From the NCBI GenBank assembly GCA_001797105.1, contig MGOM01000025.1, positions 22,961-62,052 of the forward strand: DNA of 39,092 nt, written 5' to 3'. Position 1 is the first letter of the stretch. Each line of letters starts with the position of its first letter. A program made the position numbers and the translations under genes. The notes under the pieces are model-generated. The model did no database searches, was not told the DNA's origin, and saw nothing but the letters and a program-made list of their open reading frames with translations. This DNA is from Chloroflexi bacterium RBG_19FT_COMBO_62_14 (GTDB taxonomy: Bacteria > Chloroflexota > Anaerolineae > Anaerolineales > E44-bin32). Below, piece by piece: positions 15,665-22,327 of this stretch.

Positions 15665-16141
15665 CTATACCTCCTCCGAAGTCAGGCCTTGGCGCAGCAT
15701 TTCGACCACGTGTTCGTGTGTGCTACGAAGCCGATCGGCGATGACCTCTGCCAGACGTTCGAGGATCACGACGCCGGTCTTGGGATGCGTCTCGCACAGC
15801 CGCCGCAAAACCTGGCCGCGGATGCTCAACAAGCGCGAATCCTCAAGGGCCACTGCCGAGGAGGTGTACGTCCGTCGCCCGAGCGCAGCCGACCACCCGA
15901 GGACTCCTCCGACCGTAAGCTCGGACACCGTCAGGACCTCGCCGTCGTAAGGCTTGAAACGAATTGCAAGCCGTCCGGAGAGCACGACATAGAGCTTGTC
16001 GGCCCGTGCGCCTTGGGGAAACAGGACCGACCCGGCGAGCACGGTCTCTTCGTAGAACCGAGAGGCCAGGAGCTCGATCTCGTCCACCCGTAGCCCACTC
16101 TGAAATATGGGGAGGGATGCAATGACTTCCGAGTGTACCAA
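15665..16141 (-). CDS. Stand-alone cyclic-nucleotide-binding-domain protein
   Basis: The 158-residue protein contains only a CNMP-binding beta-roll (about 10-115: LPIFQSGLRVDEIELLASRF, LFPQGARADKLYVVLSGRLAIRF, GEVLTVSELTVGGVLGWSAALG) and a C-terminal helix (about 118-155). No helix-turn-helix follows, so it is not a complete Crp/Fnr regulator. In the phosphate-binding cassette GGVLGWSAALGRRTYTSSA, the usual Glu after G is Trp, so classical cAMP binding is doubtful. The start is TTG at 16141 with GGAGAG upstream; no better start exists. A Nfu-domain gene follows downstream. Confidence 0.75.
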   Translation of the reverse strand: MVHSEVIASLPIFQSGLRVDEIELLASRFYEETVLAGSVLFPQGARADKLYVVLSGRLAIRFKPYDGEVLTVSELTVGGVLGWSAALGRRTYTSSAVALEDSRLLSIRGQVLRRLCETHPKTGVVILERLAEVIADRLRSTHEHVVEMLRQGLTSEEV

Positions 16142-16273
16142 AGAGGACTCTCTCCAGAGAATTGCCTCAGTTTAGTGTCGCCGAGGGAGCGACCGAAGTG
16201 GCATCCGTCCCAATTTGGATGATATCCGTCACCTTGAACGTTGTGCAGGGGATTGTTCCGGTTTGCACAAGAG

Positions 16274-16284
16274 AGGGTCACCCT
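16274..16284. promoter_or_regulatory. Palindrome overlapping the -35 of an orphan promoter
   Basis: AGGGTCACCCT is a perfect 11-bp palindrome whose last base is the first T of the TTGACG -35 hexamer. It is placed as an operator would be, but no regulator is identified. Confidence 0.35.
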
Positions 16285-16311
16285 TGACGGGACCTGGGTT
16301 TTTCGTATACT
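16284..16311 (+). promoter_or_regulatory. Orphan sigma-70 promoter
   Basis: TTGACG (16284-16289) and TATACT (16306-16311) are separated by 16 bp. The predicted start, 16318, is the first base of a long hairpin. No plus-strand gene follows; the promoter points at the 3' end of a minus-strand membrane protein gene. Confidence 0.7.
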
Positions 16312-16317
16312 AAAGGA

Positions 16318-16364
16318 CACAGTCAGACGTCCGGGTGCCCCCCTCACCTGGATGTCTGCCTGTG
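16318..16364 (+). ncRNA. Candidate structured small RNA
   Basis: The predicted transcript opens with a 20-position stem: CACAG-T-CAGAC-G-TCC-G-GGTG pairs with CACC-T-GGA-T-GTCTG-C-CTGTG around a 7-nt C-rich loop (one mismatch, two G-U wobbles). On the minus strand the wobble positions become C-A mismatches, so the fold favours plus-strand RNA. No U-tract terminator is seen; the 3' end is unknown. The hairpin could also act as a terminator for the minus-strand gene that ends at 16402. Confidence 0.5.
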
Positions 16365-16401
16365 CTTTAAGGCTAGGAGGCGGGCTTAATCAGGATTTCG
16401 A

Positions 16402-17076
16402 TCACAGCGTAGGGGACCGCGTACTCAACGTCCACCCAAGCACAGCCCCTCCGCTCAAGGCCGCGCCGATCATCCCGGCGAACATCACGGTCAACATAGT
16501 AAACCGTTCCGCTGCCCTGGGCGCACCGACGACCCAGCCAGCGTCCTCCATCGCCAGGTTGATCACGAGGAAGGCTGTCGCCGATACGAGCCCGACCCGC
16601 ACAGCGATGCGCCAAGCCTGTTTCCCGTAATTCAAACCTATACCGATCGCCCAGGCGCTGGCTCCGCCCACCAGGAATGCCGTGGGAACAAAGAAGAGGG
16701 TGAATACCCTGTGGACGGGGAACTGGGCCCCGAGCTTTTCCACGGCGATCGGCTCGAGGCTGAGCAGCGCGATCGCGAGCACGATCGTGATCGGAACAAA
16801 GCCCAGTATGCCGGCGACTGCCATCCGCCGGCTGTTCCCGAATCTGGCCAGCCGCCCCATCAGGATCCCCCACGTGGCGCTACCCGCCAACAGCCCGGCG
16901 ATCGCCGGGATCGCGGCCAGCGCGATATTCAAAGGTCGGGGGGCCGCGAGGCTGTGCCCCGGCATGACTTCGAAGACGATCTCCCCCAGAACGACCCCCG
17001 CCAACGTACTCCCAAAGAGGGTGACGATAGTCGCGCCTGCGCCCCATGCAGCCACTCTCCAAGTACTGCTCGTCAC
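16402..17076 (-). CDS. Polytopic membrane protein, family not recognised
   Basis: The 224-residue protein has about six hydrophobic segments (roughly residues 10-35, 49-74, 84-106, 124-148, 156-176 and 193-216), with short basic loops (LMGRLARFGNSRRM, GKQAWRIAVR). No family motif, metal site or catalytic residue stands out. The start is GTG at 17076 (MTSSTWRV); the ribosome-binding site is weak (GGATCC). It precedes the orphan-promoter hairpin and follows a DUF2269-like membrane protein gene on the same strand after about 190 nt. The function cannot be stated. Confidence 0.65.
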   Translation of the reverse strand: MTSSTWRVAAWGAGATIVTLFGSTLAGVVLGEIVFEVMPGHSLAAPRPLNIALAAIPAIAGLLAGSATWGILMGRLARFGNSRRMAVAGILGFVPITIVLAIALLSLEPIAVEKLGAQFPVHRVFTLFFVPTAFLVGGASAWAIGIGLNYGKQAWRIAVRVGLVSATAFLVINLAMEDAGWVVGAPRAAERFTMLTVMFAGMIGAALSGGAVLGWTLSTRSPTL

Positions 17077-17266
17077 CAGGGATCCTTCTCCACATCCGCA
17101 CCGTGAGCCAATGCTCGAATACCCTGCAGGCTGAGAACCCGGGTTCCGTTAGCCACCAGGACTTAGACAGGCCTTGGCGACTGGCCGTTCAAGTCGCGAT
17201 CGCCCCTGACCAATCCGAGTACCCTCGGCCAGACGTGAACGGCGGCTGAGCCCGAGTCCAACCCCC

Positions 17267-17755
17267 TCAGAAGGGCTTGAACATCATCAGCCAGGCGATC
17301 ACCGCCAGGCCCCCATACCCGATCAGCGTGAGCAGCACCGGGTTCCCTTTGGCCAGCAGGGTGTTGATCTCGTCGGCGGAGGCCGGTTCTGCCCCAGGTT
17401 GCTGCTTCATGCCTTCGAAGTACGGCAGGCCGGCGGCCTTCCTGACGTACCCGTAGGTGCGAGAACCAAGCACGCCCATGGCCCCCAGGATAACGATGAG
17501 GAGGAACACCGATACCCAGATCCAGGCTCGTCCCCACCATTGACCAAGCACACCGGCCCAGATGCCGCTCACCAGAAGCACGAGCAACGCCCCGTACATC
17601 ACACCATAGGAGTTGGCCGAGAGTTCGAGGAGGGCGCGGACGCGCTCGAGGTTTCGCTCGCGCCGCAAGGCGAAGGCCGCGCTGGATGAGGCTCCGTGGG
17701 CCAACAAGAAGCCGAATAATCCGAGCAGATGCGGGAAAACGAGCCATGGGTACAT
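17267..17755 (-). CDS. DUF2269-like four-helix integral membrane protein
   Basis: The 162-residue protein starts MYPWLVFPHLLGLFGFLLAHG and has four likely membrane helices (about 4-28, 49-71, 77-97 and 138-159). The first helix contains His residues (His9, His20) and a following RRERNLERVRALLELS loop, as in the DUF2269 (PF10027) group of predicted membrane proteins. The role is unknown. The ATG at 17755 has GAGGGAGA upstream; the in-frame region to 17860 is not hydrophobic or conserved-looking and is rejected. It lies about 140 nt downstream of the PLP enzyme gene on the same strand. Confidence 0.75.
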   Translation of the reverse strand: MYPWLVFPHLLGLFGFLLAHGASSSAAFALRRERNLERVRALLELSANSYGVMYGALLVLLVSGIWAGVLGQWWGRAWIWVSVFLLIVILGAMGVLGSRTYGYVRKAAGLPYFEGMKQQPGAEPASADEINTLLAKGNPVLLTLIGYGGLAVIAWLMMFKPF

Positions 17756-17893
17756 CGAAAGTCTCCCTCGTGGTGGGGTATTGTGGAGCTGGGCCTCAAT
17801 GGAAAGAGCAGGCGGGTCCCGGTGTGGGGAGGCTCGGGCTGCGTCCGGAAGAGTCAGCAAGTGGTTGATGAGGGCCTGCCAGGCCTATCCCCT

Positions 17894-19147
17894 TCAGACC
17901 AAACTCTCGAGAACCTCCCCCAGACGTTTGACTTCCTCGACTGTGTTGTAGTGAACCGCTCCGACACGCACCATGCCTCCGTGTTCTTCCAACCCGAGGC
18001 GTTCGGTGACGGCAAGGGCGTAGTAGTTGCCATCCCAGACGTAGAACCCGTGTTGGCCCAAGAATTCAGCGACTTGTCGCGGTGTGCGTGACCTGTGAGT
18101 GAAGGAAACCGTCGGCACCCGCCATGAAAGATCCTTGTCTTCTGTGATCCCCCAGATGGTTGTCCCCGGCCTGGCCTGGATGGTGCGGATGAGCTCGAGA
18201 CTGAGACCCTCCTCGTAAGCGCGGATCGTCGCCATGGCAGCTTTGAGCTGCAATCGGCGACCACTGAACCGCGGAGTGAATCTCTGGAGGTACTCGGTGC
18301 CATGGTCCAGTCCGAGATTCGCCAGGTACTCGATCGCGCCCAGGGTCCCGGCCATGCCCTCGTGATTCTGTGTGCCGGTCTCAAACTTTCCGGGAGGGTC
18401 ATCCGGCGCCGGGCGGACTTTGTAGGCCCGGAGTTTATCGAGAATCTCCAATTTGCCGTAGAGCGCGCCGACGTGCGGTCCGAAGAACTTGTAGGCCGAT
18501 ACGACAAGGAAATCGCAATCCAATTCCTGGACGTCAATCGGGCCATGAGGAGCGTATTGGACGGCGTCGACGAAGCACATCGCTCCTGCTTCGTGGGCCA
18601 GGCGGACGATTTCGGCGATCGGATTGATCGTGCCCACTGCGTTGGAGGCGTATCCCACCGCGACCAGGCGCGTGCGCTCATTCAACAACTCAGGCAGGCG
18701 TTCGATCTGCAAGGTGCAATCCTCGACATCGAAATCGAGCCAGCGCACTTTGCAGCCCCGGTCTTCGGCGGCGAGGAGCCAGGGCGAGATGTTGGCGTCG
18801 TGATCCAGGTGGGTGACCACGATCTCATCTCCGGCCTCGAAGTCCCTGGCCAACGCCCGACTCAGACTCAAGGTCAGTGTCGTCATGTTGGGGCCGAAGA
18901 TGATCTCCTGCGCGTGCTCGGCGTTGAGGAAGTCGGCCACGGCCTGGTGGGCCTCGTCCAGCACCTGGTCGGAGGCCGCGCTTGTTTGGAACGCTCCTCC
19001 ATGATTGGCGTTTGTCGTCTGGAGGTACTCGACCATCCGGTTGATCACCTGCCATGGGACCTGGGTTCCCCCAGGGTTGTCGAAGAAGACGGCCTGGCGG
19101 GAGAGCGCCGGGAACAGGGACCGTGTCGAACCCGGATCAAGAGGCAT
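17894..19147 (-). CDS. Class V aminotransferase/cysteine-desulfurase-like PLP enzyme lacking the catalytic Cys
   Basis: The 417-residue protein has the class V fold: a substrate loop with FFDNPGGTQVPWQV, the PLP-stacking His117 (LDHDANISPW), PLP-ring Asp194 (CFVDAVQYAPHG), and Schiff-base Lys220 in SAYKFFGPHVGALYG. It fits the TIGR01976-type cysteine-desulfurase-like group. However, the only cysteines are at about 132, 144, 191 and 211, all before or around the Lys; none is in the late active-site loop (YVWDGNYYALAVTERLG), where NifS/SufS carry the persulfide Cys. A desulfurase role is therefore doubtful, and a lyase or aminotransferase is possible. The ATG at 19147 has AAGGAG upstream. Confidence 0.88.
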   Translation of the reverse strand: MPLDPGSTRSLFPALSRQAVFFDNPGGTQVPWQVINRMVEYLQTTNANHGGAFQTSAASDQVLDEAHQAVADFLNAEHAQEIIFGPNMTTLTLSLSRALARDFEAGDEIVVTHLDHDANISPWLLAAEDRGCKVRWLDFDVEDCTLQIERLPELLNERTRLVAVGYASNAVGTINPIAEIVRLAHEAGAMCFVDAVQYAPHGPIDVQELDCDFLVVSAYKFFGPHVGALYGKLEILDKLRAYKVRPAPDDPPGKFETGTQNHEGMAGTLGAIEYLANLGLDHGTEYLQRFTPRFSGRRLQLKAAMATIRAYEEGLSLELIRTIQARPGTTIWGITEDKDLSWRVPTVSFTHRSRTPRQVAEFLGQHGFYVWDGNYYALAVTERLGLEEHGGMVRVGAVHYNTVEEVKRLGEVLESLV

Positions 19148-19353
19148 TGGGTCTCCTTGACATGGGGATCTGACTGGCCGGGCAGAAGGCCTCCGGGGGC
19201 ATCGCGCATTGAGCCGCGCTGTGAGGCGAGATGGGCAGGCTCCCCCACCCGGGATCGGTTAAACCAGCGACAGTGCCCATTCTACAGTCGATTCAGCGAG
19301 GAGGTCCTCGGAGGGATCCGGCCTCAGGCCGCAACTCGGAGACCGGGCCTGCC

Positions 19354-19941
19354 TTAGGCTTCACTCAACATGCGCTCGGCCTGAGCCAGATCCTCGGGGG
19401 TGTTGATGTTGAAGAAACTCAAGCGCTCAGGATCCAGCAGGTCGAGGTCATGATCCTCAACGGTCAGGAGGTGTACCCGGGGGAAGAAGCTGGTCATCTT
19501 CATGTCGCCCGCCTCAAGCGAGGCTTCGATTTCAGCCAGGCAGCGTCGATCGTAAACCGCGTGCATCGGTTCGTAGTAGCCTCCCGCCTTAGGAACGACA
19601 AGGTCGGCTTGAGACGAAAGTTCGATCAGGTGGGAGAGGAGCGGGCGGCTGACGAACGGCATGTCGCAGCCCAGGACCAACACTTTGTCACCGTGCGCTG
19701 CCAGCAGCGCAGTCCGCAAACCGCTCAACGCTCCACCATCGGGCTTCTCGTCCGGGGCCAGCCGGACTCCCAGGAAGGCGTAGTCCTCCGGGCGGTTCGT
19801 AGTAACCAGGACCTCATCCCCGAGATCCACCACCCGATCGAGAATGTGACGGATCATGGGCTGGCCCCGAAGCAAGATGAGGCCCTTGTCACGCCCCATT
19901 CGGCGAGACTGACCGCCAGCCTGGATGGCTACTGTCAGCAT
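19354..19941 (-). CDS. mobA: Molybdenum cofactor guanylyltransferase-like nucleotidyltransferase (MobA type)
   Basis: The 195-residue protein opens MLTVAIQAGGQSRRMGRDKGLILLRG, the G-rich nucleotide-binding signature of MobA and related NTP-transferases, and continues with VLGCDMPFVS (Mg/NTP-binding Asp), YYEPMHAVY and FFNINTPEDL near the C-terminus. MobA joins GMP to molybdopterin to make the bis-MGD form of the Mo cofactor. No other Mo-cofactor gene is nearby, so a related nucleotidyltransferase is not excluded. Start ATG at 19941: the TACAAT box is only 6 nt upstream, so the mRNA is probably leaderless; an in-frame start at 19965 lies upstream of that -10 box. Confidence 0.88.
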   Translation of the reverse strand: MLTVAIQAGGQSRRMGRDKGLILLRGQPMIRHILDRVVDLGDEVLVTTNRPEDYAFLGVRLAPDEKPDGGALSGLRTALLAAHGDKVLVLGCDMPFVSRPLLSHLIELSSQADLVVPKAGGYYEPMHAVYDRRCLAEIEASLEAGDMKMTSFFPRVHLLTVEDHDLDLLDPERLSFFNINTPEDLAQAERMLSEA

Positions 19942-19947
19942 GCGGCA

Positions 19948-19975
19948 ATTGTACCGTGGCCGCATAGAGCGTCAC
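19948..19975 (-). promoter_or_regulatory. Leaderless promoter of mobA
   Basis: On the minus strand GTGACG (-35, about 19975-19970), a 16-bp spacer and TACAAT (19953-19948) predict a transcription start at the ATG itself (19941). No ribosome-binding site is present. Confidence 0.55.
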
Positions 19976-20067
19976 CCACGCAAGATGGCGCTGCCGGGCT
20001 GATTTCGGAGAAGACTAAAGCGTGAGTCGGGGCCCGACGGTTCACGTCAGCCGATCGGGGGCTGCGG

Positions 20068-20073
20068 TATAAT
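20068..20073 (+). promoter_or_regulatory. -10 box of the radical SAM gene
   Basis: TATAAT at 20068-20073 ends one base before an in-frame ATG (20074) and 15 nt before a second (20089). Transcription should start around 20080, so 20089 is the likely start. The promoter faces away from the mobA promoter. Confidence 0.55.
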
Positions 20074-20088
20074 ATGGAGTGGATTAGG

Positions 20089-21222
20089 ATGAATACCCTC
20101 GAAGAAGTTCTGGACTCGATGACCGTCGAAGGGGAGCTGTATGAGAGGCTCGAAGGCGACTCCCTTCGGTGCTACGCATGCGGTCACCGCTGTCTGATCA
20201 AGCCTGGAAAACGCGGGATCTGCAAGGTTCGCTTCAACCAGGATGGCATCTTGCGAGTCCCCTCAGGCTACGTGGCGGCGCTCCAGGTCGATCCCACCGA
20301 GAAAAAGCCCTTCTTCCACCTGTACCCCGGGTCTGACACGCTGACCTTTGGCATGTTGGGCTGTGACTTCCATTGCTCCTACTGCCAAAACTGGGTTACG
20401 TCGCAGGCACTGCGCGACCCCGCCTCGAATGTGTCGGGAGATTTCGTTCGGCGTGTTACGCCGGGTGAATTGGTCCAGCATGGGAAGGCGCTCGGGGCAC
20501 GAGTTATCGGCTCTTCCTACAATGAGCCGTTGATCACGTCGGAGTGGGCGATGACGGTCTTCAAAGCCGCCAGGTTGGCCGGTTTGGAGGCCGTGTACAT
20601 CTCCAATGGAAACGCTACGCCGGAGGTCTTGGAGTACCTGAAGCCTGTTGTTCGAGGCTACAAGGTCGACCTGAAAACGATGCAGGACCGTCAGTATCGC
20701 CAGCTGGGTGGTGTCCTGGAACACGTCCTGGACACGATCCGGCTCGCCCACGAGATGGGCTTCTGGGTTGAGGTTGTAACTCTGGTGATCCCGGGCTTCA
20801 ACGACAGCAGCGAGGAGCTGATGGACGCGGCCAAGTTCCTCGTGTCCGTCTCCCCGGACATTCCGTGGCATGTAACCGGCTTCCACCAGGATTACCGGAT
20901 GACCGATCCGGACAACACTTCGGCGGCGACGCTGATCCGGGGGGCCGAGATCGGGATCGAGGCCGGGCTGCATTTTGTCTACGCCGGGAATCTGCCGGGG
21001 CGGGTGGGCCCGTACGAGCACACCTTCTGTCCGTCCTGCGGCTCGGTATTGGTCGAGAGGCTGGGCTACGTCATTCTCGGCTATCACTTGCAGGACGACG
21101 GAAGCTGTCCACGCTGCGGGGCAGTCATCCCCGGCGTATGGTACAAGGATGCCGGTCAGGCACGAACCGGCTCTGTCGGCGACCTTTACTCTCGCCGGCC
21201 ACGCCGGGTCAACCCGGCTTAA
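20089..21222 (+). CDS. amrS: AmmeMemoRadiSam-system radical SAM protein (AmrS)
   Basis: The 377-residue protein has the radical SAM cluster motif CDFHCSYCQNW (CxxxCxxC) at about 91-98, preceded by a Cys-rich N-terminal segment (CYACGHRCLIKPGKRGICKVR) and followed by the barrel with PGELVQHGKALG, SYNEPLI and VIPGFNDSSEEL. A C-terminal rubredoxin-like zinc ribbon, CPSCGSVLVERLG...CPRCGAVIPG, is diagnostic of AmrS. The family name comes from co-occurrence with AMMECR1- and Memo-type proteins; neither partner is here. The reaction is not firmly known. The start is ATG 20089 (MNTLEEVLDS). A short gene for an EthD/NIPSNAP-like protein follows after 40 nt. Confidence 0.92.
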   Translation: MNTLEEVLDSMTVEGELYERLEGDSLRCYACGHRCLIKPGKRGICKVRFNQDGILRVPSGYVAALQVDPTEKKPFFHLYPGSDTLTFGMLGCDFHCSYCQNWVTSQALRDPASNVSGDFVRRVTPGELVQHGKALGARVIGSSYNEPLITSEWAMTVFKAARLAGLEAVYISNGNATPEVLEYLKPVVRGYKVDLKTMQDRQYRQLGGVLEHVLDTIRLAHEMGFWVEVVTLVIPGFNDSSEELMDAAKFLVSVSPDIPWHVTGFHQDYRMTDPDNTSAATLIRGAEIGIEAGLHFVYAGNLPGRVGPYEHTFCPSCGSVLVERLGYVILGYHLQDDGSCPRCGAVIPGVWYKDAGQARTGSVGDLYSRRPRRVNPA

Positions 21223-21262
21223 GGTCGGCCCACCATGAAGCCTCCCTCAGGTAACCGCCTCA

Positions 21263-21580
21263 ATGGAGAGTGAATCACAACCCGTAAAGCTTCTCCTGAC
21301 GTTCGACCCCGTGCCCGAGACCCGGGAGTCGTACTTCAACTACGTGTTGGGGGAATTCGTCCCGACCCTCGAGCACCTGGGCCTGACGATGTCCGAGGCC
21401 TGGCACACGGCTTACGGAGAATACCCACTCCGATTGACGGCGTTCGTCGCCCAGGACCAGGAAACCCTAGATCGGGTCCTCGCTTCTGACACATTCAAGG
21501 AGCTGGAGAGCCGCCTCCAGTCGTACGTAGTAAACTACACCCGGCGAGTGGTTCGCGTTCGAAGCCGGTTTCAGTTCTAG
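21263..21580 (+). CDS. Small dimeric alpha/beta-barrel-like protein (EthD/NIPSNAP-like)
   Basis: The 105-residue protein reads like a ferredoxin-like stress-responsive alpha/beta-barrel domain: a beta strand (VKLLLTFDPVPETRESYFNYVLGEFVPTLE), helix, and a second strand-helix pair (LRLTAFVAQDQETLDRVLASDTFKELESRLQSYVVNYTRRVVRVRSRFQF). No catalytic residues are apparent. It follows the AmrS gene closely and is probably co-transcribed, but no link in function is visible. A second EthD-type protein is at 27723. The ATG at 21263 is the only good start, and the ribosome-binding site is weak. Confidence 0.65.
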   Translation: MESESQPVKLLLTFDPVPETRESYFNYVLGEFVPTLEHLGLTMSEAWHTAYGEYPLRLTAFVAQDQETLDRVLASDTFKELESRLQSYVVNYTRRVVRVRSRFQF

Positions 21581-21655
21581 CCCAGGCTGAGCCCATCGAT
21601 CCACCTCGCGGAGATCGGCCCAACACCCAGCGCTCGTGAGGCCCTTCACAAGTTG

Positions 21656-21664
21656 TGGTATAAT
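21656..21664 (+). promoter_or_regulatory. Extended -10 promoter of the candidate small RNA
   Basis: TGGTATAAT gives a perfect -10 hexamer with an extended -10. The predicted start, 21671, coincides with the first base of the arm GCCCTGGC. Confidence 0.65.
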
Positions 21665-21670
21665 CTCTGC

Positions 21671-21741
21671 GCCCTGGCCCGTCGCACATCGCCGCTCTTT
21701 CGCCCCCGCCCTCATCGCCGCCCTGCCAGGGCATTTTTTTT
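21671..21741 (+). ncRNA. Candidate small RNA with paired ends and C-rich loop
   Basis: The first eight bases (GCCCTGGC, 21671-21678) are complementary to GCCAGGGC (21725-21732), which is followed by A and eight T residues. The transcript is therefore about 70 nt, closed by an 8-bp GC helix, with a 46-nt C-rich, G-poor interior. A competing 5-bp local hairpin (GCCCT-GCC-AGGGC, 21720-21732) shares the right arm. The next gene (21930) starts 190 nt later and may be read through. Confidence 0.5.
21718..21741 (+). terminator. Intrinsic terminator of the candidate small RNA
   Basis: A GC stem is followed directly by ATTTTTTTT (eight T). This is the longest uninterrupted T-run on the plus strand in the window. 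The stem can be formed either locally or with the RNA's 5' end. Confidence 0.7.
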
Positions 21742-21752
21742 GCAGGAACACT

Positions 21753-21783
21753 GACACGGGTGACCCGGAGGGTCATCCGTGTC
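21753..21783 (+). repeat. 14-bp inverted repeat, strong RNA hairpin
   Basis: GACACGGGTGACCC pairs with GGGTCATCCGTGTC across a GGA loop, with one G-U wobble on the plus strand (a C-A mismatch on minus). TTATCCTC follows, so it could be a weak second terminator or a processed leader element for the gene at 21930. Confidence 0.55.
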
Positions 21784-21929
21784 TTATCCTCACCGGGCGG
21801 CACCTGTAATCCCCCAACTCCTGTCGGATTGAGCGCAGATCATCTCCGCCGACCGTGACAGTTGGCACTATGCGACGGCCTGCGGCGGCGATAGAGTGAA
21901 CGTAGTCTCCGCTGTCTTGGAGGTGGAAG

Positions 21930-22151
21930 ATGGTTTGGGTTTCCTGGGAGTCGATCAAACGCAGGATGTGTGATCGTCTTGGGGAAGAGGTCTCCCTCGA
22001 GGCGAAGCTGGTTTTCCCAAGCGATATCCTCCCCGACCAGCCGGCGAGAGTGGCGGCCCACCGCTGTTCCAACTGGTCCACCTGCAACGCCGTGGACCAA
22101 CCCAGCTGCTGCTGGGCAGGGACGCTTCCAGGTTACGATCCGTTCGTTTGA
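21930..22151 (+). CDS. Small Cys-rich protein, unknown function
   Basis: The 73-residue product has GGAGGT at 5 nt from its ATG. It contains RRMCDRLGEEVSLEA near the N-terminus and a C-terminal region rich in cysteine (Cys46, Cys52, Cys60, Cys61) with HRCSNWSTC and PSCCWAGTLPGYDPF. The spacing could bind zinc or an iron-sulfur cluster, but no known ligand-site pattern is complete. The amino-acid composition is more protein-like than the antisense frame at 21773-22087. I do not recognise the family. Confidence 0.5.
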   Translation: MVWVSWESIKRRMCDRLGEEVSLEAKLVFPSDILPDQPARVAAHRCSNWSTCNAVDQPSCCWAGTLPGYDPFV

Positions 22152-22271
22152 GGCTTGACCGAACGATAGGTGGACCGGAGCAGGTAGGTCTCCTCCCCGG
22201 CGCCCCAGCTCAGCCGCCCATGGGCGGTGAACCCCCGGTCATCTTCTCCACTTCTGTAGGGATTGAACGAA

Positions 22272-22301
22272 GACGTGCCCGCCATGCTAGGCGGGCACGT
22301 C
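22272..22301. terminator. Perfect 12-bp inverted repeat between convergent genes
   Basis: GACGTGCCCGCC and GGCGGGCACGTC pair perfectly around a 6-nt loop, between the end of the small gene (22151, plus) and the end of kbl (22328, minus). On the minus strand it is followed by TTCGTTCAATC, so it is best read as the kbl terminator; the plus side lacks a U-tract. Confidence 0.6.
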
Positions 22302-22327
22302 GCTTCGCGTTAGACAGGGTGGCCGGG

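Larger units (their letters stand above)
21581..21929 (+). other. Structured intergenic region before the small Cys-rich protein gene
   Basis: The region contains an extended -10 promoter (21656-21664), a terminator with eight T residues (21734-21741), and a second long hairpin at 21753-21783. No reading frame is convincing; a minus-strand frame at 21773-22087 has a TTG start and lacks a ribosome-binding site. Confidence 0.5.

Noticed and set aside
18302-19357. A 351-residue plus-strand frame opposite the class V PLP gene
   Set aside because: Antisense shadow with His/Arg-rich composition and no ribosome-binding site.
21773-22087. A 104-residue minus-strand frame
   Set aside because: TTG start without a ribosome-binding site, overlapping the better supported plus-strand gene at 21930.
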